Of a DNA stretch of 64,000 nt, positions 17,658 through 26,686 are shown one piece after another. The stretch's first letter is position 1. The number at the start of each line of letters is the position of its first letter. Source of the DNA: a bacterium (lineage in GTDB: Bacteria; Myxococcota; UBA727; JAUIJE01). The translations under genes were made by a program, and so were the position numbers. The notes beneath the pieces are model-generated. The model was given only the letters and a program-made list of their open reading frames with translations, was not told the DNA's origin and ran no database searches. The stretch lies in assembly GCA_030431455.1 (NCBI GenBank), contig JAUIJE010000008.1, positions 1 through 64,000 on the forward strand, given 5' to 3'.

Positions 17658-18578
17658 TCAGTAGCTGCCGCTGCTCGTCTTGCCGGTGACGATCGCCACC
17701 GAGGCCGACGCCCCGATGCGGTCCGCGCCCGCGGCCACCATGTTCTTTACGTCGTCGAGCGAGCGCACCCCGCCCGAAGCCTTCACCTGCATGTCGTCGC
17801 CGACGATTTGGCGCATCAGGGCCACGTCCTCGACGGTGGCACCGCCGCCCCCAAAGCCGGTCGACGTCTTCACAAAAGCCGCCCCCGCGGCCTTCGACAG
17901 CGCGCACCCGATGATTTTTTCTTCCCGGGACAGCTGCGAGGTCTCGAGAATCACCTTCACCGGGTAGGGCTTGGACGCCTGCACCACTTTGCAGAGGTCG
18001 TCTTGCACCGTGGCGTAGTCCTTGGACTTGAGCGCCCCGATGTTGATCACGGTGTCGATCTCGCGCGCGCCGTTGCGGATCGCCTCGCGGGCCTCGAAGG
18101 CCTTGGCCGAACCCGTCGACGCCCCGAGGGGAAAGCCCACCACCGCGATCGGCTTCACCCCGCTGCCCGCCAGATGGCGGGCCACGAACGGGATGTTGAC
18201 CGCGTTGACGCACACGGTGGCGAAGTGCCACTTGCGGGCCTCGTCGCACACCTGCGCGAGCTGGTCGTTGGTGACGTCCGGCTTGAGCAACGTGTGGTCG
18301 ATGAGGGCCGCGACTTTGTCCGAGGGCTTTTTGCCGCCGCCGCCCGCGCCGATGCGGGCCGCGCCGAGCTGCACCATGTGCTCGACCACGTCCGGCTTGC
18401 GGGTGGCGCAGAAGCCGCACGCGTTGCAGCTGCTGGCGTCGGCGGTACACGGCTCGTCGGGGTTGTGGCCGGGGTCGTAGCCGCCGCTGGCCGTGGGCGC
18501 CAAGGCGAGCCGGGCCGCGACCTTTTGCGCGATGGCGTCCACCAGTCCGTCGATTGAGTCCTGTCCCTGGGCCGACAT
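17658..18578 (-). CDS. deoC: Deoxyribose-phosphate aldolase with Cys-rich N-terminal extension
   Basis: Residues about 85-306 are a class I DERA: LIDHTLLKPD, VCVNAVNIPF, GFPLGAST, EIDTVINIGALKS, the Schiff-base lysine in FVKTSTGFGGGGAT and KASGGVRSLDD. It cleaves deoxyribose-5-phosphate to acetaldehyde and glyceraldehyde-3-phosphate, the last step of the pathway in this operon. The first 85 residues are extra relative to the usual 220-260-residue enzyme and hold four cysteines in PCTADASSCNACGFCA (C-x7-C-x2-C-x2-C), a spacing suited to a metal or Fe-S site. ATG 18578 is preceded by AGGAGAAGGAC. It is the first gene of the operon. Confidence 0.93.
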   Translation of the reverse strand: MSAQGQDSIDGLVDAIAQKVAARLALAPTASGGYDPGHNPDEPCTADASSCNACGFCATRKPDVVEHMVQLGAARIGAGGGGKKPSDKVAALIDHTLLKPDVTNDQLAQVCDEARKWHFATVCVNAVNIPFVARHLAGSGVKPIAVVGFPLGASTGSAKAFEAREAIRNGAREIDTVINIGALKSKDYATVQDDLCKVVQASKPYPVKVILETSQLSREEKIIGCALSKAAGAAFVKTSTGFGGGGATVEDVALMRQIVGDDMQVKASGGVRSLDDVKNMVAAGADRIGASASVAIVTGKTSSGSY

Positions 18579-18660
18579 GTCCTTCTCCTGGTCGAAGAAG
18601 GGTCATAGCCCATTTCCGCCGAGAACACAGCGGCAGGATGCAGAGTTGTGAGAGCGCGGG

Positions 18661-19167
18661 TCAGGGCGCGACGACGTCGAAGGACCCTTCGAGGTATCCG
18701 CCGTCGTCGAGCTCTGCGGTGAAGCTGCCGATCACCCGGTCGGAGACCTCGTGCAAGACGAGCGTGCCGTCGGTGACGTCGGCGTAGATGGTGTTTTCCG
18801 AGCTGAGCATGCGCACGCCGTCGGACCGCATGGTGACCACGAGGTCGCCGGTCGACACCGCCATGGTCGGCCCCTCGTCGCGGGACAGGGCGGACACAAG
18901 GTGGATGGGCTCGCCGACCGGGAGCAGGGTCAGATCGTCCACGTCCACGGTCACGACTTTGAGGGTGTTGTTCTCCTCTTCGGACAGGACGATGTGGAAA
19001 TCGTTCAGCGCCGGGTGGCTCCGGACCGCCGGCTCATTGTCTCGAATCGAGAAATCTGAAGCGCGCACAACCCCGTCCACCAGGCCGGGCGCCCCACACG
19101 CGGTGCTCAATGCCGAGACAGCCAGGATGGCCAGAAGAGACAGTGTGGGGCGGGAGGGGCGGGTCAT
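18661..19167 (-). CDS. Predicted lipoprotein, unrecognised
   Basis: ATG 19167 gives a 168-residue protein with a lipoprotein signal peptide (LSLLAILAVSALSTACGAP, Cys about residue 24). The mature part is acidic and beta-rich, with no family I recognise. Longer frames upstream would hide the signal peptide inside the protein and are rejected. It stands apart from deoC by about 80 bases and is probably a separate small unit. Confidence 0.75.
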   Translation of the reverse strand: MTRPSRPTLSLLAILAVSALSTACGAPGLVDGVVRASDFSIRDNEPAVRSHPALNDFHIVLSEEENNTLKVVTVDVDDLTLLPVGEPIHLVSALSRDEGPTMAVSTGDLVVTMRSDGVRMLSSENTIYADVTDGTLVLHEVSDRVIGSFTAELDDGGYLEGSFDVVAP

Positions 19168-19599
19168 ACAAACAGTATGAGGCCGCCCGCGATTGTTCGC
19201 AAGTCTATGAAATGGCTTGGCTTTCGACCACATGTCAGCCCCCTTGGGTCCGTTGGCTACATTCACCTTCCCTCGCCTCCTCACCGATGAAACGATCCCG
19301 CATACGCAAGCGGTCCTGTTTCATTGTGATGGGGCCCACAGGCCCCCGTGCACGGGGGGGACTGTCCCACCCACCGTGATCATGACCACAAAAAAGTGTC
19401 TCACCTTGGCGAGACACCCGCACCATGACGCCGGCGACCCTGATCGTTCTGCGCGAGAACGATCACCGTCGCCCGGGGGGGACACAGGTCGCCTGGCCCC
19501 CGACGCCGGCCCACTGTGGCCCGCTCGGTGGCATAGACGCCACTTTTTGACCCGGATTCTGTGCGCGACGCCGCAGCGTCGGCACGGTCACACCCGCGC
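19168..19599. other. Intergenic region with two hairpins
   Basis: No gene is supported in these 430 bases. A terminator at 19390-19417 serves the minus-strand isomerase. A second perfect hairpin, GATCGTTCT/AGAACGATC with a GCGCG loop, lies at 19442-19464, between the isomerase stop and the terminator. The rest is compositionally ordinary with a slightly AT-richer part near 19190-19330 that could hold the lipoprotein promoter. Confidence 0.6.
19390..19417 (-). terminator. Rho-independent terminator, minus strand
   Basis: On the minus strand a 7-bp stem GTGTCTC/GAGACAC with an 8-base loop is followed directly by TTTTTT. It lies about 180 bases past the stop of the isopentenyl-diphosphate isomerase gene, which it probably serves. 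Confidence 0.8.
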
Positions 19600-20646
19600 T
19601 CAGACCACGGGGTGCAGGTGGGTGTTGCCCTTGAGCTCCTCGACGCTGTTCGCGCCGATGCCGAACATGCAAACCCGGAGCTCCTCGAGGGTCTGTTCGA
19701 TGAAGCGCGCCAGGGCTTCGTCGCCCTGGTCCGCGGCCACCAACATGGGCCGCGCCATCGAGCCGATGTCCGCCCCGAGCGCGATGGCCTTGGCCACGTC
19801 GATGCCCGACCGCAGGCCGCCGGTGGCGATGAGCGGAATGCGACTGGACACCGCCCGCACGTTGAGGATGGACTCGGTGGTGGGCACCCCCCACTCGCCG
19901 AAGATCGTGCCCATCACCCGGCGACGTTCTGACTTGGCGCAGATGCCCTCGACCCGGGCCCAGCTCGTGCCCCCGGCGCCGGCGCAATCGATGCCGGCCA
20001 CGCCGGTGTCGATGAGGCGCTTGGCGGCGTCCTGTGACATGCCGAAGCCCACCTCGCGCACAAACACGGGCACGCCGCTGCGGTCGAGCTCCTTCACCAC
20101 GCTCTTGATGCGGTCGGCGAGGCCGACAAAGTCTTGGTCCCCGCCCTGAATCGCTTCCTGCATCGGGTTGAGGTGCAAAAACAGCGCATCGGCTTCGATC
20201 ATGTCCACCGCGCGTTGCGCATGCTCGGCCCCCCAGCCCTTGTTGAGCTGGACCGCGCCGATGTTGGCGAAGATCAACGTCGACGGGGCCTCTTCGCGGA
20301 CCTTAAAAAACTGCGCCCGTTCGGTGTCCTCGATGCCCACCCGCTGCGAGCCCACGCCCATGGGCAGCCGGTACTTCTCCGCCCCCCGCGCGAGGGTGCG
20401 GTTGATGTCGTGGCCCCGATCGACGCCCCCGGTCATGGGCGAAATCATCAGGGGCGCGGACAGCTCCTTGCCCACCAAGCTGGTGCTGAGGTCGATGGCC
20501 TCGAGGCTCACCTCGGGCAAGGCGTTGCTCACGAAGTCGTAGCGCTCAAACCCGGTGGTCTTTTTGTACTCCACCTCGGGGGTGAGGCAGGCCTCGATGT
20601 GTTGGACCTTGGACTTGGGGTCTCGCTTGTCCGCGCTGTCGGGCAT
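19600..20646 (-). CDS. fni: Type 2 isopentenyl-diphosphate delta-isomerase
   Basis: The 348-residue FMN enzyme interconverts IPP and DMAPP in isoprenoid synthesis. Visible family motifs: PLMISPMTGG, LPMGVGSQRVG, IFANIGAVQL, ALFLHLNPMQEAIQ with the conserved substrate loop, the VREVGFGMS stretch, GIDCAGAGGTSW, and IATGGLRSGIDVAKAIALGAD binding FMN phosphate. ATG 20646 has AAGGAGAG upstream; an earlier ATG at 20682 lacks one. It is cytoplasmic. It shares strand with the cell-wall genes upstream and could supply the undecaprenyl carrier, but that link is inference. Confidence 0.94.
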   Translation of the reverse strand: MPDSADKRDPKSKVQHIEACLTPEVEYKKTTGFERYDFVSNALPEVSLEAIDLSTSLVGKELSAPLMISPMTGGVDRGHDINRTLARGAEKYRLPMGVGSQRVGIEDTERAQFFKVREEAPSTLIFANIGAVQLNKGWGAEHAQRAVDMIEADALFLHLNPMQEAIQGGDQDFVGLADRIKSVVKELDRSGVPVFVREVGFGMSQDAAKRLIDTGVAGIDCAGAGGTSWARVEGICAKSERRRVMGTIFGEWGVPTTESILNVRAVSSRIPLIATGGLRSGIDVAKAIALGADIGSMARPMLVAADQGDEALARFIEQTLEELRVCMFGIGANSVEELKGNTHLHPVV

Positions 20647-20691
20647 GGCGCTCTCCTTCGTGCTGAAGAGCGCTTTTGACACCCAGCGGGC

Positions 20692-22137
20692 TCAGCGTCC
20701 AGCGCGGACTTTCGACGACGTCTGGCCGGGGAGCGCGGCCAACGGCGGCGCGGGAGGGATGCCGACGTTGACCGCTTCGGGGAACAGCGAGTACTTCACC
20801 GGCACCGACGGGATGGACACCTTGGTGCCTTTGGCCGGCTTGGCCTCTGGTTTGGTGCGGTTCATTTTCGCGACCTTGGCGCCGGACACGCCGTGCAGTC
20901 GCGCGATCTGTTCGATGGTTTGGCGGCCGTTGGCCTTGGCCCAGGTGCGCACGTGGTACTCGGCCTTCTTGCGCTCGTCGGCGGAGAAGCCGAGCACGGT
21001 CATGTAAAACGCGTCGCGGCTGCCGGCGGGCACACGCAACGGCAAGCCGTAGGGAAGCACCACTTGGCCCGCGAGGGCTTCGGGGGTGAGCGAGGGGTTG
21101 TAGTACTCGAGGTGCTCGGTGGTGAGCGCGCCGCTCTTGTCGAGCTGGGGGGCGAGCACGGGGAACGGCAGGCGCACGACGTCGAACGACCACGCGGTCT
21201 CGCGCTGGATGTCTTTGAAGTACGCGTCCTGGTGCGCGAGCACGTCGTGCACGGCCAAAAACGACGCGTAGTAGTTGCGGGCCGCGAACCCGAAACGCGA
21301 CGACTTGAACTTCGCGAGGATGGTGGCGAAGTCGGTGGTCCCGGCGGCCTTGATGCCGCGGCGCATGCCCGCGCGGCCGTAGTTGTAGCTGGTGATCGCC
21401 ACCGGCCAAGGGCCGACGTTCTTTTTGGCGGTGTTGAGGTACTGCGCGGCCGCGTCGGTGGCGATGATGGGGTCGAAGCGCTCGTCGAGCACCAAATGTA
21501 CCTGCATGTACTCCTTGGCGGTGGGCCGCATGAACTGCCAGGGTCCCACCGCGCCGGCGTGGGAGCGAGCCCGCAGGTCCATGAGGCTCTCGACATAGGC
21601 CAGGGCCACGATGTCCTCGGGCAGGCCTGCGCGCTTGAGCCGGGCCTTGACGTCGGCCTCCCACGCCCCGGCCGCGATGTAGCCCTTGACGAACTTTTCG
21701 CGCAGGCCGTTCTGGACGCGAATGGAGCTGGCGCGGTTGTACTTGTCTTTGCGCTTCACCTTGCTGAGGTTGTTGAACACCTCTTTCTCGACGTCGTTGA
21801 GGCCCTTGTCGGTCTTGGGCTGCTTTTTGTGCAGGCTGCGCAGCGCGGCGTTCAGTTCTTTGCGGCCGGCGTTGATCGCCTGGCGCCGGGTCACGCCGTT
21901 TTCGGTCTTGCCTTTGCCGGGCACGCGGATGACGCGATAGACGAGGCTGAAATCGGACGGGTCGTGGAACGCAATGTCATTCACCGACCAGACGGCGTAC
22001 ACCTTCTTCCAAAACTCGACATTGTCCTCGAGGCCCTTGACCTTTGGAAAGTCCTCGGCTGCCGCGGGGACCGCGAGCAGACCGACCAAAAGAAAAGCAG
22101 CGACACGACAGCAGCGTGAGAACAGAGCGGTGGTCAC
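20692..22137 (-). CDS. mltD: Membrane-exported lytic transglycosylase, MltD-like
   Basis: The 481-residue protein starts at GTG 22137 with a signal peptide (VAAFLLVGLLAVPAAAE). Residues about 165-290 form the SLT domain: GLPEDIVALAYVESLMDLRARSHAGA (written here in two parts: GLPEDIVALAYVES and the following RARSHAGAVGPWQFM), TAKEYMQV, AAAQYL and the SYNYGRAGM motif. The catalytic Glu lies in YVES. The C-terminal region (TWAKANGRQTIEQIARLHG, VSIP) is LysM-like. It cleaves glycan strands of peptidoglycan in the periplasm with anhydro-MurNAc formation. The neighbouring PBP4-type peptidase supports a wall role. Confidence 0.9.
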   Translation of the reverse strand: MTTALFSRCCRVAAFLLVGLLAVPAAAEDFPKVKGLEDNVEFWKKVYAVWSVNDIAFHDPSDFSLVYRVIRVPGKGKTENGVTRRQAINAGRKELNAALRSLHKKQPKTDKGLNDVEKEVFNNLSKVKRKDKYNRASSIRVQNGLREKFVKGYIAAGAWEADVKARLKRAGLPEDIVALAYVESLMDLRARSHAGAVGPWQFMRPTAKEYMQVHLVLDERFDPIIATDAAAQYLNTAKKNVGPWPVAITSYNYGRAGMRRGIKAAGTTDFATILAKFKSSRFGFAARNYYASFLAVHDVLAHQDAYFKDIQRETAWSFDVVRLPFPVLAPQLDKSGALTTEHLEYYNPSLTPEALAGQVVLPYGLPLRVPAGSRDAFYMTVLGFSADERKKAEYHVRTWAKANGRQTIEQIARLHGVSGAKVAKMNRTKPEAKPAKGTKVSIPSVPVKYSLFPEAVNVGIPPAPPLAALPGQTSSKVRAGR

Positions 22138-22157
22138 GACAGTCCTGGGACTGAGGT

Positions 22158-23762
22158 TCAGGGGTTGCCGCCCTTTTCAGGCTCGGCTTCTTCCGCGGAG
22201 GACAATACCGCAACCGCAGGATTGCGCTCGGTCTCCGGCGCTTCGGGACGTTCCCAGGAGGCACCGTCGGAGGCGAGGGCTTCACCGATGTGGTTCTGGA
22301 TTTCCCAGATTTGCGACACGCGCACGTCAGAGGCGTAGCCCTGGACCAAAATCGAGAACGCCAACACGCGGTTGCGCGGGTCGACGACGTAGCCGGACAG
22401 CGCGCTCACCCCGCGCAACGTCCCCGTCTTGGCCCGCAGCCGGCGCTCGGCGGGGCCGTCTTTCATCCGGTGGCGGATGGTGCCTTGGGTGCCCGCGACC
22501 GCGAGCGAGCTTTTGAACTCGGTGCCCAACTCGAAGCTCTCGTGCATGTGGTCGAGGAGCTGCACGATCTGGCGGGCGGTGACGCGGTTGACGTCGTTGA
22601 GCCCGGAGCCGTTGCCGTAGACGTAGCCCTCGGCGGGGAACCCGACGTTCTGCTGGAGGAAGCGCCGCACGCGGGCGAGGCCGTCGGCGAAGGTGCCGGG
22701 TTTTTTGGTGGTCTCGGCCCCGAGGGTTTTGACCACGGTCTCGGCGATGAAGTTGTTCGAGTAGTGGTTGAGATCGCTGATCACTTTGGTCAGCCGGGGG
22801 CTTTGGTCGACGTAGACCAGGCGGGCCCCGGGGGGGAGCTTCTTGGGCACCACGCGGTCCCGGACCCAGACGCCCCGTCGCTGCAAAAACGACACGAGGG
22901 CCGCGCCGAAGTAGCGGGGCGGGTCGTAGACGCGGCGGTAGATGCGGCGGGCGCGGTCGCGGTAGCCGACCTCGCCGCTGACCTCGACCAGGGTGGTGCC
23001 GCGCGGCTTGTCCTCGGCGGTGCCCACGCGGAGATAGCGGACCCACCGACCGGTGGTGACCTGGCCTTCGACCCGGGCGGTGGACACCGGGGGGTCGAGC
23101 TCGACGGTGGCGAGGGTGCCTTTTTTGCCCGGCACAATGTTGATGCCGATGGCGTTGAAGTTGAGCGACAGCGCGCTCACCGGGGCGGCGTAGGCGCGGT
23201 CCGGGGCCTCCTCGAGCTCCCAGCCCTTGGCCTCCATGTCGCGATCAAAGAAGCTGTCGTCGACGAGCACGCGGCCTTTGATCTTGCGGATGCCGGCCAG
23301 GTAAATCTCATTGGCAACCCGGGCCAGGCGCTCGTTGACCACGGTGGGGTCGCCGTAGCCTTTGACCACGAGGTCGCCATCGAGCACGCCGTTTTGGACC
23401 GGGCCGGTGACGTAGTACTCGGTGCGCCAGCGGTACTCGGGGCCGAGGATCGACAGCGCGGCCGCGGTGGTGACGAGCTTGGCGTTGGAGGCGGGGTTGA
23501 TCAGGCGGTCGGGGTCCGCGCTGGCCAGCACTTGATCGGTCTCGACGTCGTAGACCATGAACGACATCTCGGCCCCCTGCAGGGCCTCGTCTTGCAGGAT
23601 CGCCAGCAACGCCTCTTGCGCGAGGACGGGGAGCTCGGGGGAGACCTCGACCTGACGGTCCGGGACCGCCGCCGCGATCGGCGCGCTCTCGTCGGCGCCC
23701 GCCGCGGTCACCGACCACAACAGTGCCCCGACGCTGAGAAAAAGTGCGCCCCTCTTCGTCAC
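22158..23762 (-). CDS. dacB: D-alanyl-D-alanine carboxypeptidase/endopeptidase, PBP4 family (S13)
   Basis: The GTG at 23762 has GGGAGG six bases upstream, far better than ATG 23789 or ATG 23810, and leads straight into a signal peptide (GALFLSVGALLWSVTAAGADE); the protein is then 534 residues. Active-site motifs are SxxK in NPASNAKLVTTA, SxN in HYSNNFIAE and KTG in AKTGTLRGVSALSG. The NGSGLNDVNRVTARQI stretch is also typical of S13 peptidases. It trims peptidoglycan peptides in the periplasm. It ends 21 bases before the transglycosylase start, suggesting one operon. Confidence 0.93.
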   Translation of the reverse strand: MTKRGALFLSVGALLWSVTAAGADESAPIAAAVPDRQVEVSPELPVLAQEALLAILQDEALQGAEMSFMVYDVETDQVLASADPDRLINPASNAKLVTTAAALSILGPEYRWRTEYYVTGPVQNGVLDGDLVVKGYGDPTVVNERLARVANEIYLAGIRKIKGRVLVDDSFFDRDMEAKGWELEEAPDRAYAAPVSALSLNFNAIGINIVPGKKGTLATVELDPPVSTARVEGQVTTGRWVRYLRVGTAEDKPRGTTLVEVSGEVGYRDRARRIYRRVYDPPRYFGAALVSFLQRRGVWVRDRVVPKKLPPGARLVYVDQSPRLTKVISDLNHYSNNFIAETVVKTLGAETTKKPGTFADGLARVRRFLQQNVGFPAEGYVYGNGSGLNDVNRVTARQIVQLLDHMHESFELGTEFKSSLAVAGTQGTIRHRMKDGPAERRLRAKTGTLRGVSALSGYVVDPRNRVLAFSILVQGYASDVRVSQIWEIQNHIGEALASDGASWERPEAPETERNPAVAVLSSAEEAEPEKGGNP

Positions 23763-23954
23763 TCGTGCCTCCCTCGTCCAACGTGGCATATGTAGGTCCT
23801 CATCTGACACAAGGTCCCATCACCCTTACGCATTCCCTCGTTTTCTGATCTTATCAGCGGTCCGATGTCTCGCGAGTTTCTGTCTCACTTCAGGTGGTTG
23901 TCTTCCCCCTCCGGGGACCGGAATGCCCCGTCGGCCGACATCGATTCCCTTGTC
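23763..23954. promoter_or_regulatory. Divergent promoter region between dacB and the peptide transporter
   Basis: These 190 bases separate the divergent units. The AT-richest part contains the small palindrome CTGAT-CTT-ATCAG at 23845-23857, a candidate regulator site. No promoter consensus is strong enough to name. Confidence 0.35.
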
Positions 23955-25607
23955 ATGAAAGCTGCGCACCCGGCACACCAAAGGGCATTGCGGCGTCGTT
24001 GTCCGACCCCGTCTCCGACGACCGCGATCGCGTTGGTGTTCACCATCGCTTGCGCGGGCTGCCAAAAGCCGGCGCGCGACCCCGACACCGCGGTGGTGCT
24101 GGTGGCCAAGGACCCCGAGGCCCTCGACCCCCGGTTCGCCGGCTCGGCGGTGGCGGTCCAGCTCAGCCATTTGGTGTTCGCGCCGCTGTTCACCATCGGC
24201 GACGACCTCGCCCCCGCGCCCTACCTGGCCGCCTCCTACGAACAACCCGACGAGCTGACCTACGACGTGACCCTGCGCCCCGGTCTGACCTTTCACGATG
24301 GCAGCCCGCTGACCGCACAAGACGTGGTGTTCACCTACGGCCACCTGGGCGACGAGGACGTGCGCTCGATTCACGCCGGGAAGTACACGAACCTGGAAAA
24401 AGTCGAGGCCCTGTCCGACACCCACGTCCGCTTCACCCTCAAGGAGCCCTGGGCCGCGTTCGCCATCGAGCTCTGCGCCCTCGGCATCGTGCCCGCCCGC
24501 TGCGCCGGGCGCACCGACGAGTGCCGCACGTCGCTGGTGGGCAGCGGCGCGTTCATGGTCGAGACGTGGAACCAAGCCGAAGAACGCATCGTGCTCCAGC
24601 GCAACCCGCGCTTTTTCAAAGGCCCGCCCCCGATCAAAAGAATCGCTGTGCGGGTCGTGCGCAACCAGACCACCCGCCTGCTCGAGCTCATCGACGAAAA
24701 CGCCGACCTCATCATCGGGGACATGAGCCCCACCGCGGTCGACGTGGTCAAACAAAACGCGCACCTCGCGATCCAGACCGCCCCGGGCCTCGACTACTCC
24801 TACATGGCCCTCAACCTGCGCGGCCCCCGCGGCGGGGACGAGGACCCCGAGAAGGCCCGCACCCGGCGCGCCCTCGCCGACGTGCGGGTACGCCGGGCCA
24901 TCGCCCACGCCCTCCACCTCGACGAGGTCATCGCCACCAAGCTGCGCGGGGCGGCCCGGCGGGCCACGGGCATGCTCCCCCCCGGCCACTGGGCCAAAAA
25001 CGAAGACCTGACCCCGATTCCGTTCGACCCGCAAACGGCGCGAACGTTGCTCGACCAAGCCGGCTTCCCCGACCGGGGCGAGGACGCGGGGGGACGCTTC
25101 TCGGTGGTGATCAACACCACCCCGCAGCGGCTGCGCAAAAGCATTGCCTTGTTGTTCCAGGACTACCTGCGCGACGTGGGCATCGACGCCAAGCTGCGGG
25201 TGGCGGAGTGGTCGACGCTGTACCAAGAGATCAGACAGGGCAACTTCGAGATGTTCTCCGCCAAGTGGACGCCGGTGGTCGAGCCCGACTTGATGCACTG
25301 GGTGTTTCACTCCAGCAACATTCCGAGCCCGGACCACGCCGGCGGCAACCGCGGGGCCTACGTCGACCACGAGCTCGATCGGTGGATCGACGAAGGCCGC
25401 ACGATGTCGGATCGAAAGACCCGCGCGCCGTACTACCAAAAGGCCGAAGCCCGGCTCGCCGAGGCCCTGCCCTATGTGCCGCTGTGGTTCGAAGACCTGA
25501 TCGCGGTCCAGCACCAACGCCTGACCGGCTTCGCCCTGACCCGCACCTCCTCGCTGGTGCCGCTCGACGCGGCCCGGCTCGGGCCCCTCGGCCCGGAGGC
25601 GAAATGA
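23955..25607 (+). CDS. Peptide ABC transporter substrate-binding lipoprotein (SBP family 5)
   Basis: From ATG 23955 the protein is 550 residues with a lipobox (FTIACAGC, Cys about residue 34). Family features are LDPRF near the mature N-terminus, YDVTLRPGLTFHDGSPLTAQDVVFTY, NPRFFKGPPPIKR and RRAIAHALHLDEVI. These are the hallmark segments of DppA/OppA-type binding proteins. It captures oligopeptides or similar ligands in the periplasm. A longer frame from 23865 would bury the signal sequence. The stop overlaps the first permease gene by four bases (ATGA). Confidence 0.93.
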   Translation: MKAAHPAHQRALRRRCPTPSPTTAIALVFTIACAGCQKPARDPDTAVVLVAKDPEALDPRFAGSAVAVQLSHLVFAPLFTIGDDLAPAPYLAASYEQPDELTYDVTLRPGLTFHDGSPLTAQDVVFTYGHLGDEDVRSIHAGKYTNLEKVEALSDTHVRFTLKEPWAAFAIELCALGIVPARCAGRTDECRTSLVGSGAFMVETWNQAEERIVLQRNPRFFKGPPPIKRIAVRVVRNQTTRLLELIDENADLIIGDMSPTAVDVVKQNAHLAIQTAPGLDYSYMALNLRGPRGGDEDPEKARTRRALADVRVRRAIAHALHLDEVIATKLRGAARRATGMLPPGHWAKNEDLTPIPFDPQTARTLLDQAGFPDRGEDAGGRFSVVINTTPQRLRKSIALLFQDYLRDVGIDAKLRVAEWSTLYQEIRQGNFEMFSAKWTPVVEPDLMHWVFHSSNIPSPDHAGGNRGAYVDHELDRWIDEGRTMSDRKTRAPYYQKAEARLAEALPYVPLWFEDLIAVQHQRLTGFALTRTSSLVPLDAARLGPLGPEAK

Positions 25608-26686
25608 GCGGGGCCGGCGCCGTCGACGTGCTGTTGGTGCTGCTCGCCCTGGGCAGCCTCGTGGCCTCGGCCCTCGTCGGCCAGGACGGGCTCTGGGCGC
25701 GCCTTCTGTCGGTGGTGGCGGTGTTGTTCGGGGCCACGCTCATCGTGAGCGGCATGTTGCGCCTGGTGCCCGGCGACCCCGTCGAGAACATCCTCGGTGA
25801 CCAGGCCCCGCAGGAGAGCCGGGACGCGTTGGCCCAAGACCTCGGGCTCGTCGACGAACACGGCGCGCCCATCGGGTACGTGGCCCAATACGGCCGGTTT
25901 GTGCGCGGGGTGTTCGCCGCGGGGGTGCTCGCGGTGGCGCCCAGCTCGAGCCACGAGGGGCTCCAAGAGTCGTTGCCCGAGGAGCTGATGAGCTTTCGCA
26001 CCCGGCAGCCGGTGCGCGACATCGTGCTCGCGCGGCTGTCGCGCACCGCCGGCTTGGCCCTGTTGGCGATGTTGATCGCGCTGGTGCTCGGGCCGTTGCT
26101 GGGGGTGTTGGCCGCGGCGGGACAAGGCACGGTCCTCGACGCCGTCGCGATGGCGTTCGCCATCGTGTTCGTGGCCGTGCCCCGGTTTTGGCTCGGGCCG
26201 TTGATGATCCTGGCCTTCGCGGTGGGGCTCAGTTGGTTTCCGGTGAGCGGGGCCGAGCACGGCTTCTCCAGCTACGTGTTGCCCGCGATCTGTCTCGGCA
26301 CCGCCCTGGCCGCGGTGCTGGCCCGGTTTTGCCGGGCCTCGCTCCTCGAGGTGCTCAGCCAAGATTATGTGCGGACGGCGCGGGCCAAGGGCCTGTCCGA
26401 GCGGGTGGTGCTGTTCAAGCACGCGCTGCGCAATGCTCTTGTGCCGGTGCTCACCATCGCCGGGCTGCAGTTCGGGGCGGTGCTGGCCGGGGCGGTGGTG
26501 ACCGAGAAGGTTTTTGTGTTCCCCGGCGTGGGCCTTTTGTTGTTCGAGAACATCATGCGCTTGGACCTGCCGGTGGTGCAGGGCTGCGTGTTGTTGATCG
26601 CCACCGCGTACGTGCTCGCCAACCTGCTCACCGACGTGCTGTATCAAGTCGCGGACCCGCGCCTGCGGGCGGGGCGGGCACGATGA
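25604..26686 (+). CDS. Peptide ABC transporter permease, DppB-type
   Basis: The 360-residue membrane protein has an N-terminal helix followed by the family's LRLVPGDPVENILG segment, a large external loop and five further helices. The permease motif facing the ATPase is YVRTARAKGLSERVVLFKHALRNAL, seen here as RTARAKGLSERVVLFKHAL. It pairs with the next gene to form the membrane channel. Start and stop both overlap neighbours by four bases. No ATPase gene follows, so the ATPase subunits must be encoded elsewhere. Confidence 0.92.
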   Translation: MSGAGAVDVLLVLLALGSLVASALVGQDGLWARLLSVVAVLFGATLIVSGMLRLVPGDPVENILGDQAPQESRDALAQDLGLVDEHGAPIGYVAQYGRFVRGVFAAGVLAVAPSSSHEGLQESLPEELMSFRTRQPVRDIVLARLSRTAGLALLAMLIALVLGPLLGVLAAAGQGTVLDAVAMAFAIVFVAVPRFWLGPLMILAFAVGLSWFPVSGAEHGFSSYVLPAICLGTALAAVLARFCRASLLEVLSQDYVRTARAKGLSERVVLFKHALRNALVPVLTIAGLQFGAVLAGAVVTEKVFVFPGVGLLLFENIMRLDLPVVQGCVLLIATAYVLANLLTDVLYQVADPRLRAGRAR

